Assembly: GCF_014842075.1 (NCBI RefSeq)
Contig: NZ_JACYVA010000001.1
Span: 580,278 to 644,277, forward strand
Length of the DNA: 64,000 nt
Origin: Sphingomonas sp. CFBP 13720
Lineage (GTDB): Bacteria; Pseudomonadota; Alphaproteobacteria; Sphingomonadales; Sphingomonadaceae
Direction: 5' to 3'
Shown one piece after another: positions 24,211 to 33,281 of this stretch (within the stretch, counting starts at the first letter, position 1; each line of letters opens with the position of its first letter). The translations under genes were made by a program, and so were the position numbers. The notes beneath the pieces are model-generated. The model worked only from the letters and a program-made list of their open reading frames with translations. It ran no database searches and was not told the origin of the DNA.

Positions 24211-25959
24211 ATGTTCAAGCCCACCGTCGCCGACCTGTTCGCCGAAACGCTCGCGCTTGCCGGAGTCGAGCGGATCTACGGCGTCGTCGGCGACAGCCTG
24301 AACGGACTGACCGACAGCCTGCGGCGACAGGGCAGGATCGAATGGGTCCATGTCCGCAACGAGGAAGCAGCCGCCTTCGCCGCCGGGGCGGAGGCGCAGT
24401 TGACCGGCCGGCTGGCGGTGTGTGCCGGGTCGTGCGGGCCGGGCAACCTGCACCTCATCAACGGCCTGTATGATTGCCACCGCACCCGCGTACCGGTGCT
24501 CGCGATCGCCGCGCAGATTCCCAGCGCCGAGATCGGGTCGAACTATTTTCAGGAAACGCGCCCCGAAGCGCTGTTCCGCGAATGCAGCGTCTATTGCGAA
24601 ACCGTTTCCGACGCGGATCAGATGCCGCGCACGCTGGAAACCGCGATCCGTGCGGCCGTCGGGCATCGCGGCGTGTCGGTGATCGCGATGCCGGGCGACG
24701 TCGCGTTGCGGTCCGCGATGGCCGGGGCGGCGCGATCCGCCGACGCGCTGTTGCCGCCCGCCGCCGTGACCGTTCCGGCGGATGCCGATCTGGATCGGCT
24801 GGCGGCGATGCTCAACGGAGCGGGCAAGGTGACGATCCTCGCCGGACGCGGATGCCGCACGGCACATGCCGAACTGGTGCAACTCGCCGCGACGCTTCAG
24901 GCGCCCGTGGTCCATGCGCTGGGCGGCAAGGAATTCGTCGAATACGACAATCCCTATGACGTCGGCATGACCGGACTGATCGGCTTTTCCAGCGGCTACG
25001 ACGCGATGATGGCATGCGACGTGCTGTTGATGCTCGGCACCGATTTTCCCTATCGCCAATTCTATCCGACCGAGGCGAAGGTCGCACAGATCGACCTGCG
25101 TCCCGAAAATCTGGGCCGGCGCACCGCGATCGATATCGGCCTGACCGGCGACGTCGGCGCGACGCTGGCCCGGTTGCTGCCGCGCCTGACCGGCGGGCGC
25201 GACGGCGACTTCCTGCAATCGGCGCTGGAGAACTATGCCGAAGCGCGGCGCGGACTGGACGATCTGGCGCACGGCACCCCCGGCAGCGGCATCCTCCACC
25301 CCCAGCATGTCGCGCGCGTCGTCAGCGACCTTGCCGCCGACGATGCCGTCTTCGCCTGCGATGTCGGCACACCGACGGTATGGGCCGCGCGCTATCTGGC
25401 GATGAACGGGCGTCGTCGACTGATCGGATCGTTCAACCACGGATCGATGGCGAACGCCCTGCCGCAGGCGATCGGCGTGCAGGCCGCGCTGCCCGACCGA
25501 CAGGTCGTGACGCTATCGGGCGACGGCGGGCTGGCGATGCTGATGGGCGAGTTGCTGACCGTTCGCCAGCTTGGATTGCCGGTCAAGATCGTGGTGTTCA
25601 ACAACGGCACGCTGGGCTTCGTCGAAATGGAGATGAAGGCGGCGGGCCTGATCGAAACCGGCGTCGCGCTCGACAATCCGGATTTCGCGGCGATGGCGCG
25701 CGCCATGGGGCTGCACGGCGTCCGCGTCACCGATCCCGGCGATATCGAGGCCGGCGTGCGCGAGGTGCTGGCCCATCCCGGCCCCGCGCTGCTCGACGCC
25801 GTGACCGCACGCACCGAATTGTCCATGCCGCCCAGGATCACGCTCGAACAGATGAGGGGATTTTCGCTCTATATGGCGAAAGCGATCCTGAGCGGTCGCG
25901 GCGACGAGGTGATCGAACTGGGCAAGACCAACGCCGGTCTGTTGAAACGCTTGTTCTAA
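24211..25959 (+). CDS. poxB: pyruvate dehydrogenase (quinone), PoxB type
   Basis: A 582-residue thiamine-diphosphate and FAD-dependent flavoenzyme that oxidises pyruvate to acetate and CO2 and passes electrons to ubiquinone at the inner membrane. Seen: catalytic Glu in [18 protein letters not shown] (Glu51/52), [18 protein letters not shown], the FAD region [14 protein letters not shown], and the ThDP motif [16 protein letters not shown]...VVFNNG (about 435-465). The C-terminus holds the [18 protein letters not shown] end, like the membrane-binding tail of PoxB. Length fits (E. coli 572). Start ATG 24211 with GGAG ten bases before. Other ThDP enzymes (acetolactate synthase) are less likely because of the [11 protein letters not shown] and tail match. 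Confidence 0.93.
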   Translation: MFKPTVADLFAETLALAGVERIYGVVGDSLNGLTDSLRRQGRIEWVHVRNEEAAAFAAGAEAQLTGRLAVCAGSCGPGNLHLINGLYDCHRTRVPVLAIAAQIPSAEIGSNYFQETRPEALFRECSVYCETVSDADQMPRTLETAIRAAVGHRGVSVIAMPGDVALRSAMAGAARSADALLPPAAVTVPADADLDRLAAMLNGAGKVTILAGRGCRTAHAELVQLAATLQAPVVHALGGKEFVEYDNPYDVGMTGLIGFSSGYDAMMACDVLLMLGTDFPYRQFYPTEAKVAQIDLRPENLGRRTAIDIGLTGDVGATLARLLPRLTGGRDGDFLQSALENYAEARRGLDDLAHGTPGSGILHPQHVARVVSDLAADDAVFACDVGTPTVWAARYLAMNGRRRLIGSFNHGSMANALPQAIGVQAALPDRQVVTLSGDGGLAMLMGELLTVRQLGLPVKIVVFNNGTLGFVEMEMKAAGLIETGVALDNPDFAAMARAMGLHGVRVTDPGDIEAGVREVLAHPGPALLDAVTARTELSMPPRITLEQMRGFSLYMAKAILSGRGDEVIELGKTNAGLLKRLF

Positions 25960-26369
25960 CTTACCGTCGGGAAACAGGCCGACGCCTCCAGCGAGGTCGG
26001 ACCGGCGGGCAGCAGGCCGCTGGCGACACGGTACGGCAGCGCGATCGACACGCGGTTCATGCCGCTGACCGCGTTGCACGTCTGGTTGGCGGCGGTGGTG
26101 ACGGTCGCCTTGCCCAGTGAAACCCCCCGGTCGATCGCGAGCGACCGGGCATAGGCCTGTACCGCGCTGTCGGAATTGCAACTCGCGGTGCCCAGCGCCA
26201 TGCAGCGCGCGCTGTTCACGGCGATTTCCTGTATCGTCTGCCGGGTCCATTGCATGCGGCCGCCCTCGACCAGCAACAGGATGAAGACCAGCAGCACCGG
26301 CGCGACCAGTGCGAACTCGACCGCGCTCGCGCCCGACCGGTTCGAGGGGAGGGATCGCAGGCGCATCAT
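25956..26369 (-). CDS. TadE-like pilus assembly protein (C-terminal gene)
   Basis: A 137-residue protein with the TadE signature: [20 protein letters not shown], a single N-terminal membrane helix with the conserved Glu of a prepilin-like segment, then a periplasmic part with two Cys pairs (CMALGTASC, and late Cys). TadE proteins are pseudopilins of the Tad (Flp) pilus. It starts in ATGA overlap with the gene before and its stop overlaps the poxB stop on the other strand. Last gene of a three-gene Tad-like operon without the pilus motor genes in this window. Confidence 0.85.
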   Translation of the reverse strand: MMRLRSLPSNRSGASAVEFALVAPVLLVFILLLVEGGRMQWTRQTIQEIAVNSARCMALGTASCNSDSAVQAYARSLAIDRGVSLGKATVTTAANQTCNAVSGMNRVSIALPYRVASGLLPAGPTSLEASACFPTVS

Positions 26370-26875
26370 TGCAGCCGTACCGTCGTGGTGCCTTCGATAA
26401 TCTGCCCGTTCAGCCAGCGGTTCGGCACGATCGTCCGATAGGGCCGCGTCCCCGCGACCGTCAGATAGAAGCCCGATGTCGCCCCGCCGGCGCACGTCGC
26501 GCCGCAGACGCCGGTCGGGACGAACGTGACCGGTTTGCCCGGACCGACACAGGCGCAGGCGCGGTCCGACGGCGGCGTCGCGCAGCTTTGCTGGTTGCCG
26601 TTGCACGACACGGTGGCGCTGACCGCCAGCCCCGACCCGGCGCTGGCGGCGACATATTGCGACAGCTGTCGCGTGTCCACCGCCCCGCCGCGCATGTTGT
26701 AGGCAAGGATCGACGCCTGCCTGACCGCGCCGTTCAGCCGGTCGGACTGGAGCAGATAGTTGGCGAAATCCAGACAGGGGACTAGCGCGCCGAGGATCAG
26801 CACCGACCACAGCGCGAACTCGACGGCGGCGACCCCGCGCCGGTCGTGTACGAAGCGCCGGAAACGGCGGATCAT
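26366..26875 (-). CDS. TadE/TadF-like pilus assembly protein
   Basis: A 169-residue protein. After a basic start (MIRRFRRFVHDRRG) comes VAAVEFALWSVLILGALVPC, the TadE-type membrane helix, then a periplasmic domain unusually rich in Cys (six or more within CNGNQQSC, ACACVG and CGATCAGG), which suggests disulfides. Start at 26875 is fixed by the ATGA overlap with the stop of the TadG-like gene; its own stop overlaps the next start the same way. The three proteins are probably made in fixed ratio. Confidence 0.83.
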   Translation of the reverse strand: MIRRFRRFVHDRRGVAAVEFALWSVLILGALVPCLDFANYLLQSDRLNGAVRQASILAYNMRGGAVDTRQLSQYVAASAGSGLAVSATVSCNGNQQSCATPPSDRACACVGPGKPVTFVPTGVCGATCAGGATSGFYLTVAGTRPYRTIVPNRWLNGQIIEGTTTVRLQ

Positions 26876-28755
26876 CGAACCAGACTCACATTGCCGCTCC
26901 CGCCGCCATTGCCCATGCTGGGACACGCCGTAGCCGCGCTCGGGCCGCTGGTCAGCGTCACCGTGCTGGCGATGATCGAGAAACACGGACCGGTCGCGGT
27001 CGCCCCCCCGCTCATCTGGAAATCCGAATTGGGGACATAGATGACGCCCGAATACCGGTCATGCGTTCCGCCGCCCAATATGGTCGCCGCCGTCGACTTG
27101 GTCGCGAACAGAATTTCCGCGACGCCGACCGACGATCCGGCGGCGGGTGCCGCAAGGTCGATCGACGTGCCGCCCGACGCGTTGAGCGTCCCTGCCAGAA
27201 TGAAGCTGACATTGCTTCCCGCCATCGTGCCCCCCGTGTTGTTCGTGAAGCTGCCGTTGATCGTGTAGATGCCGGCACCGAAGGTCGAACTGCCGTTCAG
27301 GTTCAGGTTGCCGTTGATCAGGTGATTGACGGTCGATCCGAACACCAGCGTACTGCCGCCCGACGTGGTGACCGCGCCGTTCGCGCTGAACGCCCCGTCG
27401 CCGAACGTCAGCGTGCTGCCCCCCGACAGGTTGATCGCGGTACCCGAACCGTTGTTGCCGATCGCGTATTTCCCTGCCCCGATCGACACGCTGCTCCCCC
27501 CGCCATCGACGAGGATCGCCCCGGTGACATCCAGATCCCCCGCCCCGATCGTCGCGACGGCACCGCCGCTGATCGATATCTGACCGAAATAATGGCGTCC
27601 GGCCCCGATCGTCATCGACGTACCCCCGCCGAGCGAGATCGGCCCCGCGATCGTCACCGGCCCGTCGCCCAGAATGAGACCGCCGCCGCCGCCCACGTTC
27701 ACGCTGCCGCTGACCGTCACGGTGGAGGGGCCGGGGATCTTCAGCTTCAGGCCGGCGGTATTCAGGTTACGGATGTTGTACGTGCCCGCTGGGAACGTCC
27801 AGATATTGTCCGCCAGCGTTCCGGTGCGCCCTTCGAACGTCATCGTCGTTGGATAATAGCCGAGCGACAGGTCGCTGCCCGCCGGCACGGTCGGCATCGT
27901 CGGCGCGGTGAAGCTGCCCAGCTTGCCGAACGCCGTCGCCAATGCGGCGCTCGACGCAAGCGGGTCGGCGGTCCTGTTGGAACGCTTGACCTGCTTGCCC
28001 TGAAGGCTGCTGCCGCCTTCCGCGCTGGCGCTGGTTCCGTACGTGATCGACCCGCTCGCCTTGATCGTGCTGCCGCCCGCCGTACTGGTCGCGCCGGACG
28101 ACTGAGTCGCCTTCGCGGTGATCGACGATCCCCCTGTGGCACTGATAGAACTGTTCGAAATGACGGCGCAGTCGGGCGCGCTGATTTTCGTCCCGCCCGA
28201 CAGCGACACGCCGGTGCCCGCCGACAGCGCGAGGATGCAGGGCACGGCGGACGCGCTGGAAAGCGACGCCACGGCGGTGATGGTGACGTCGTACGACGCG
28301 CTGGTCGTGAAGATCCGCGCGAAATACAGCGGCACTGGCTGTCGGATCGTCACCTGTACGGCATCGGCCACCGTCGCGCTGAAATTGGTCAGGTGGCTGA
28401 CCGTCACGTCGCCCGAAGCGATGCCGTTGGCCCGCGCCACGTCCTGCGCCGCCGTCGTCAGCGTCGCGTCGACCGGGTTGGTGACATAGGCGTTGGCGGC
28501 GGCCAGCGCGGCGGCGTCGGCCGCGCCCTGGAACCGGATCTTCTTCTGGTGCCCCTGCCCCAGCTCGATCGAAAATGCCGCGATGCCGATCATCGAGACC
28601 AGCGAGAAGACGCCGATGATGCTCACCCCGCCCTTGCGATCCTTCGCCAGACGCGCGATCCCGGCGGCCGATCCCGCCGCGAGGGATTCCAGACCAAGGA
28701 ATCCGGGAAGACGAATAATCGGTTTCCTATCCGTATCTTCCGGGCGCCTGTCCAT
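26872..28755 (-). CDS. TadG-like protein with beta-solenoid-like repeats
   Basis: A 627-residue protein. The N-terminus is TadG-like: KDRKGGVSIIGVFSLVSMIG and IAAFSIELGQGHQKKIRFQG followed by AADAAALAAANAYV, i.e. the Tad secretion helix. TadG proteins usually carry a von Willebrand A domain after it, which I do not see. Instead residues about 190-260 are Ser/Thr/Gly-rich and about 340-560 are short repeats of the form GGxxxxIGxGxxxxxG (SLGGGTSMTIGAG, ISGGAVATIGAGDLD, VDGGGSSVSIGAGKYA, LSGGSTLTFGDGAF), predicting a beta-solenoid. It may be an exported adhesin-like surface fibre subunit. First gene of the operon; function unproved. Confidence 0.75.
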   Translation of the reverse strand: MDRRPEDTDRKPIIRLPGFLGLESLAAGSAAGIARLAKDRKGGVSIIGVFSLVSMIGIAAFSIELGQGHQKKIRFQGAADAAALAAANAYVTNPVDATLTTAAQDVARANGIASGDVTVSHLTNFSATVADAVQVTIRQPVPLYFARIFTTSASYDVTITAVASLSSASAVPCILALSAGTGVSLSGGTKISAPDCAVISNSSISATGGSSITAKATQSSGATSTAGGSTIKASGSITYGTSASAEGGSSLQGKQVKRSNRTADPLASSAALATAFGKLGSFTAPTMPTVPAGSDLSLGYYPTTMTFEGRTGTLADNIWTFPAGTYNIRNLNTAGLKLKIPGPSTVTVSGSVNVGGGGGLILGDGPVTIAGPISLGGGTSMTIGAGRHYFGQISISGGAVATIGAGDLDVTGAILVDGGGSSVSIGAGKYAIGNNGSGTAINLSGGSTLTFGDGAFSANGAVTTSGGSTLVFGSTVNHLINGNLNLNGSSTFGAGIYTINGSFTNNTGGTMAGSNVSFILAGTLNASGGTSIDLAAPAAGSSVGVAEILFATKSTAATILGGGTHDRYSGVIYVPNSDFQMSGGATATGPCFSIIASTVTLTSGPSAATACPSMGNGGGSGNVSLVR

Positions 28756-29195
28756 ACGTCAAGTTAACCGCCAGTCGTAAATAAACCGAAAACGGATCTA
28801 TCCAGTTGCCGCTGCCGTCAGCGCGCCGCCAAACCCGGTCTAACCTGCGGGTTTATTCACCGAGTCGCGAATTTCATGCCGGAGCAGACGATATGCCGGA
28901 ATGGTCGCGATACATCATTCGATAACAACGGAAATACTACGCTGTTGCTTGATCGTCGCGATCGATCCGGTGACGCGCCCGCTCGACCGGAAAGCGTCCG
29001 ACGGGTAGCGGACACCCCGCCCCGCCCTTGCGCCCGCGCGTCCTTCGCGGTAGCGGGCGATCATTCGTATGGACCCGGTGCAATTCCGGGTGGCTATTCC
29101 GGCCGCCGATCCGCCGGACAACGCACACCGCCCTGAACGACGCGCCCCGCCCATCGGCGGCGTCCGTCCGTGCGGCTCATGCGGACCTAATTTCG
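28756..29195. other. 440-bp intergenic region between tadG-like and SulP genes
   Basis: Divergent promoter region without a credible gene. It holds a hairpin ACCCGG/CCGGGT (29073-29091, loop TGCAATT) and, after it, CCGCCGAT (29103-29110) that can pair with ATCGGCGG (29152-29159). These lie just upstream of the SulP start, whose ribosome site is poor. A structured leader is possible. Confidence 0.45.
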
Positions 29196-30677
29196 ATGAC
29201 CAGTTTTTCCCTTTCCACCTATCGCCGCGAATGGTTCGACGGCGCGGCGGGCGCCCGGCGCGACGTGCTGGCCGGCATGGTCGGCACCTTCGCGCTGATC
29301 CCCGAAGTCATCGCATTCTCGTTCGTCGCGGGCATCGATCCCGAAGTCGGCCTGTTCGCGTCGTTCGTGATCGGCATCGTTATCGCCGTGGCGGGCGGTC
29401 GACCCGCGATGATCTCCGGCGCGGCGGGTTCGGTCGCGCTGGTCGCCGCCGCGCTGGTCCATGCGCACGGCCTGCCCTATCTGTTGGCCGCGACGGTCCT
29501 TGCCGGACTGTTCCAGATCGTGTTCGGGCTGATCGGCCTCGACGTGGTGATGCGCTTCGTGTCGCGATCGGTCCGTACCGGGTTCGTCAACGCGCTGGCG
29601 ATCCTGATCTTTTCGGCACAGGTGCCGCAGATGCTGGGCGTGACGTGGCACAGCTATGCGATGATCGCGCTGGGCCTCGCGATCATCTATCTGCTGCCTC
29701 GGCTGACCACCGCGATCCCGTCGCCGCTGATCTGCATCGTCGTGCTGACCGCGATCGCCACCGCGTTTCCCATGTCGCTGCCGACCATCGCCGATCTCGG
29801 CCGGCTGCCGTCATCGCTGCCCGCGTTCGCGCTGCCGTCCGTGCCCGCCGCATGGGACACGCTGGTGATCGTCGCGCCCTATGCGCTGGCGATGGCGGCG
29901 GTCGGGCTGCTCGAATCGATGATGACCGCCAGCGTCGTCGACGACCTGACCGAAACCACCAGTTCCAAGGCGCGCGAATGCAGCGGCCTCGGCCTCGCCA
30001 ACGTCGCCGCCGGGCTGTTTGGCGGCATCGCGGGGTGCGGCATGATCGGCCAGACGGTCGGCAATATCCGCTATGGCGGACGCGGAAGGCTGTCGACGCT
30101 GGTCGCCGGAGTTTTCCTGCTGGTGGTCATGGTGCCGCTGCGCCCATGGGTGGCGCAGGTGCCGGTCGCGGCGCTGGTCGCGATCATGATCATGGTGTCG
30201 ATCAGCACCTTTTCATGGACGTCGCTGCGCGATCTGGTCCGCCACCCGCGCGTGTCGGGCGTGGTGATGCTGGCGACGGTGGCGGTGACGGTCGCAACGC
30301 ACGACCTGTCGGCGGGCGTCGCGGTCGGCGTGCTGCTCAGCGGCGTCTTCTTCGCGTTCAAGGTCACGCGGCTGATGGACGTCGCGGTCGACTATGACGC
30401 CACCGCCGACCGCCGGACCTACCGCGTCACCGGCCAGATCTTCTTCGCCAGCGCCGATATCTTCGCCGACCGCTTCGACCTGCGCGACACGGCGGCACAC
30501 GTCCGCATCGACCTGACGCACGCGCATCTGTGGGACGTCACGGCGGTCGGCGCGCTGGAGGATATCGTCGCGCGCATGCGCCGACACGGCATCGCGGTGG
30601 AGGTCATCGGCCTGAACGCCGCCAGCGCGATCCTCGTCGACCGTCATGCGCCACTGGTGCGCGATCCCGCCATCTGA
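29196..30677 (+). CDS. SulP-family anion transporter with STAS domain
   Basis: A 493-residue inner-membrane transporter of the SulP/SLC26 family. Ten or more membrane helices in residues 20-380 include the family motifs VLAGMVGTFALIPEVIAFSF, GGRPAMISGAAGSVALV (anion site), VRTGFVNALAILIFSAQ and GLLESMMTASVVDDLTET. A C-terminal STAS domain (about 395-485) begins with RVTGQIFFASADIFADRFD and has HLWDVTAVGALEDI. Substrates in the family are sulfate, bicarbonate or dicarboxylates; the sequence does not tell which. Start ATG 29196 gives a complete first region; the upstream frame is open but unlike the family. Its leader contains a hairpin. Confidence 0.9.
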   Translation: MTSFSLSTYRREWFDGAAGARRDVLAGMVGTFALIPEVIAFSFVAGIDPEVGLFASFVIGIVIAVAGGRPAMISGAAGSVALVAAALVHAHGLPYLLAATVLAGLFQIVFGLIGLDVVMRFVSRSVRTGFVNALAILIFSAQVPQMLGVTWHSYAMIALGLAIIYLLPRLTTAIPSPLICIVVLTAIATAFPMSLPTIADLGRLPSSLPAFALPSVPAAWDTLVIVAPYALAMAAVGLLESMMTASVVDDLTETTSSKARECSGLGLANVAAGLFGGIAGCGMIGQTVGNIRYGGRGRLSTLVAGVFLLVVMVPLRPWVAQVPVAALVAIMIMVSISTFSWTSLRDLVRHPRVSGVVMLATVAVTVATHDLSAGVAVGVLLSGVFFAFKVTRLMDVAVDYDATADRRTYRVTGQIFFASADIFADRFDLRDTAAHVRIDLTHAHLWDVTAVGALEDIVARMRRHGIAVEVIGLNAASAILVDRHAPLVRDPAI

Positions 30678-30713
30678 ACCGCGCCGGCCGCGCGGCGGGA
30701 AGCGCCGTCGCGG

Positions 30714-31889
30714 TCAGCGTGCCGGGCGCAGGATGAACCGGGTCATTTCGGACGGCTTGCCAAGGCGCAACGCAAAGCCCGGCCACAATGCGGTGCCGTT
30801 GCTGACGTACAGCGTCATGCCGCCGACCTGATATCGCCCGGATACGAACCCGCCATTGGCGCGCGCGACGATCCGGTCGAGCCCGACGATCATCCCGCCA
30901 TGGGTATGGCCCGACATCTGAAGCGCGACACCGCGTGCCGCCGCACGCGGAGACTCGCGCGGCTGGTGGTCCATCAGGACGATCGGCACCCCCGCCGGCG
31001 CACCGGCCAGCGCCGCGTTCAGGTCCGGCCCGGCCTCTCCGACCGACGGCGCTGACAGGTCGGTCACACCCGCCAGCGTCAACTGACCCTCATCCCGCCG
31101 CAGCACGACATGCCGGTTGGGCAGCATCCGAAAGCCAAGGCCGGTCAGGTGCCGCATCCATGCGCCGTAATCGAAGAAATATTCATGATTGCCCGGAATG
31201 GCATAGATGCCGTCCGTGGCACGCAGCGCGCGCAGCGGCGCCACCTCGTCGCGCCGCATCGCGACCGATCCGTCGATGAAGTCGCCGGTAACGACGATCA
31301 GGTCGGCCCCCGCCCCGTTCGCGCGCTCGACCATCCGCGTCGCCCAGTCGGCGGTGAACAGCCGGCTGAGGTGCAGGTCGGTCAGTTGCAGCACGCGATA
31401 TCCGTCGAACGCGGGCGACAGGCCGCGCACCTCGACCACCACGTCGCGGACCGGCGGCACGCGCAACGCATTGGCGACACCGATCGCGGCCAGCGTCCCC
31501 GCGACGCCCGCAATGGTATAACGGACCGCATCGGGCACGCCCGCTCCGCCGCGCAGCACCAGCGTTCCGACGTCCAGAACCAGCTGCAACACCGCCAGCA
31601 GCACCATCGTGCCGAATGCCCAGTTGAACGCGATCACGACCTCGCGCGGAAACTCCGGCGCGAACACCGATCCCGACGAAAGGCGGCTCCAGAAATGATA
31701 TTGCGATGCCGCCAGCAGTAGGATCGCGATCGCGACCTTCGCCGAACCCAGCATCGTCAGCGGCAACAGCCATCGCACGATGACGAGCAGGCAGGGCACG
31801 GCGAAAACAAGGTGAAAGATCGGTCGTCTCCGGTCGGCTGGCGGCGGGTCGGCCGCACTATGCTGCGGGGCCACCACGATGGCGAGCAA
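30714..31889 (-). CDS. membrane-anchored metallophosphoesterase
   Basis: A protein of up to 391 residues. Four hydrophobic segments (about 24-45, 50-70, 84-112, 120-142) precede a calcineurin-like phosphoesterase domain with the metal ligands in order: TDLHL (Asp171, His173), GDFID (202-206), GNHE (233-236), and SGHTHGG (326-332). The set matches YaeI/YkuE-type phosphoesterases that act on lipids such as UDP-diacylglucosamine or on signalling nucleotides; substrate unknown. The longest start is TTG at 31889 without an obvious ribosome site; GTG codons at residues 5-6 are alternatives. It is convergent with the SulP gene. Confidence 0.87.
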   Translation of the reverse strand: MLAIVVAPQHSAADPPPADRRRPIFHLVFAVPCLLVIVRWLLPLTMLGSAKVAIAILLLAASQYHFWSRLSSGSVFAPEFPREVVIAFNWAFGTMVLLAVLQLVLDVGTLVLRGGAGVPDAVRYTIAGVAGTLAAIGVANALRVPPVRDVVVEVRGLSPAFDGYRVLQLTDLHLSRLFTADWATRMVERANGAGADLIVVTGDFIDGSVAMRRDEVAPLRALRATDGIYAIPGNHEYFFDYGAWMRHLTGLGFRMLPNRHVVLRRDEGQLTLAGVTDLSAPSVGEAGPDLNAALAGAPAGVPIVLMDHQPRESPRAAARGVALQMSGHTHGGMIVGLDRIVARANGGFVSGRYQVGGMTLYVSNGTALWPGFALRLGKPSEMTRFILRPAR

Positions 31890-31956
31890 TAGGCCGGATC
31901 GCCATTCGGCGCGAGGGTGCTTCTGCCGCCCGTACGAGCGTTGCCCCGCACCTGTT

Positions 31957-32037
31957 CAGGAGTCCACCGTGCAACCATAGTAGGCGGTCGACCCACTGTC
32001 AGCATCGCTTGCGGTCGGGTGGACCCCGGAACTCCTG
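31957..32037. repeat. imperfect inverted repeat, possible stem-loop
   Basis: CAGGAGT-CCACC (31957-31968) can pair with GGTGG...ACTCCTG (32018-32022 and 32031-32037), leaving an eight-base bulge and a 49-base loop. It lies in the 249-bp gap between two minus-strand genes. It could be a structured RNA, an old element end or chance; no gene is visible there. Confidence 0.3.
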
Positions 32038-32138
32038 AGAGGTGATGAAAGGAGGCCGATCCCTCGTCGAATGTCAGTCCGGCCTCGACGCCGCCCACCT
32101 TCGCCATCGAAGTCGCGAACCCATAAACGCCTCCGCCG

Positions 32139-32537
32139 TTATTTGGACGGGCGGACGCTTGTGAGCTTCTCGACGAGGACGGTTCTGGTGGCATCGCCAA
32201 GATAGCGTTTTTCGTGGGTGTTGAGACTTACGCGCCCGACCAGCACCACCTTGAACGTTCCCCATGGTGGCTCAGGCTTTTTCCACCGCGCTGACTTGCG
32301 GGCCGCTGCGTCCAATTGTTCGCATACACCTCGGGCACACTTGATAGATGCGTGATCGCCATCTTGCAGCAGTTTTCCCGTGGTGTCCTGACATTGCTCG
32401 AACCGACTGTTCTCAAAGTTGGTGAACCAAGTGCAGGTAAGAGCGCGGCGCGCTCCGAAGGCTTCGCCGTCGAAGGTCAGATTGTGTTGTCCGGAAGGGA
32501 CCATGGACGCCAAAGAAAGGACAGCGAGTCTCCACAT
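32139..32537 (-). CDS. hypothetical secreted protein
   Basis: A 132-residue protein that starts with MWRLAVLSLASMVPSG, a short signal peptide, and continues with an extracytoplasmic domain holding four Cys residues (LTCTWF, RFEQCQD, IKCARGVCEQ), probably disulfide-linked, and a Lys/Trp-rich middle. No family is recognised. Its base composition is closer to even than that of the neighbours, and it sits directly beside a decayed transposase, so it may have arrived by transfer. Confidence 0.55.
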   Translation of the reverse strand: MWRLAVLSLASMVPSGQHNLTFDGEAFGARRALTCTWFTNFENSRFEQCQDTTGKLLQDGDHASIKCARGVCEQLDAAARKSARWKKPEPPWGTFKVVLVGRVSLNTHEKRYLGDATRTVLVEKLTSVRPSK

Positions 32538-32621
32538 ACGTGCACCATACCCTCCCGTTCACTGTCCGCAATCGCGTCAGCGGACCTTTCGCAGTGCGCT
32601 GACTTCTGCTTCAGCGTCGGT

Positions 32622-33227
32622 ATGAGCCGATAGGATCTGACCGACTTCGGGTGGCGCGTGGTCGAGCCGCTGCTGCCCGACAAGCCGCGAGGCGTGCCGC
32701 TCGTCGATGATCGCCGCCTGCTGAACGGCATCTTCTGGGTGCTACGCTCCGGTGCGCCGTGGCGCGACCTTTCGGAGCGGTATGGTCCACCCACCACCTG
32801 CTACAACCGCTTCAACCGATGGCGGCGGGCAGTTGTGTGGGACCGGCTAATGAACGCGATCATCGCAACGCACGACGGCCAATTGAAATGATCGACAGCA
32901 CCTTCATCCGAGCGGGTCAGCAGAACGGGACGGCAAAAAAAGGGGGGCCAGATCATTGTCTCGGCAGCAGCTGACGCGGGCTCGCGACCGACATCCACGC
33001 CGACCGCATTCGCGAGTTGATCCAGGATCAGGGCGCTACGCAAATGAAAGCCGTGCTTCAACAAGCGGCTCTACCGCGACCGCAACCTGGTCGAACGGTT
33101 CTCCTCTAAGCTGAAGCGCTTCCGATACCTAGCCACTCGCTACGACAAGCTTGCTGCCAACTTCCTCGTTATGGTCCAACTTGCCTCGATACGCCTTTGG
33201 CTGCGCGCTTATGAGACTACAGCCTAA
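32622..33227 (+). pseudogene. IS5-family (IS427-like) transposase remnant
   Basis: A broken two-frame transposase. ATG 32622 is followed by an in-frame TAG at 32631, then DLTDFGWRVVEPLLPDKPRG and VDDRRLLNGIFWVLRSGAPW, the usual orfA. orfA ends at 32891 where orfB begins as MIDSTFIRAGQQNG, with the first catalytic Asp in IDST, but it is cut soon after KKGGPDHCLGSS by a stop. The middle of the catalytic domain is deleted; the C-terminal part resumes as KRLYRDRNLVERFSSKLKRF and YLATRYDKLAANFL, ending at 33227. The right end reads like an IS terminus (GACTACAGCC); I see no matching left end. Not functional. Confidence 0.88.
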
Positions 33228-33281
33228 CGCGGCGGCGTCACCGATCTGGCACCCGGCGCGCACGTTGCTATATCGGGGGCA

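Noticed and set aside
20873..24301. Very long open frame (over 1,100 codons) on the plus strand
   Set aside because: It is the antisense of the TonB receptor and GH43 genes. Its composition is His/Arg/Asp-rich without any fold motif; GC-rich codon use keeps the opposite strand open.
29071..29100. Cobalamin riboswitch
   Set aside because: CCGGTGCAATTCCGG recalls part of a B12 element, but the conserved B12 box (GCCACTG) and the surrounding stems are missing.
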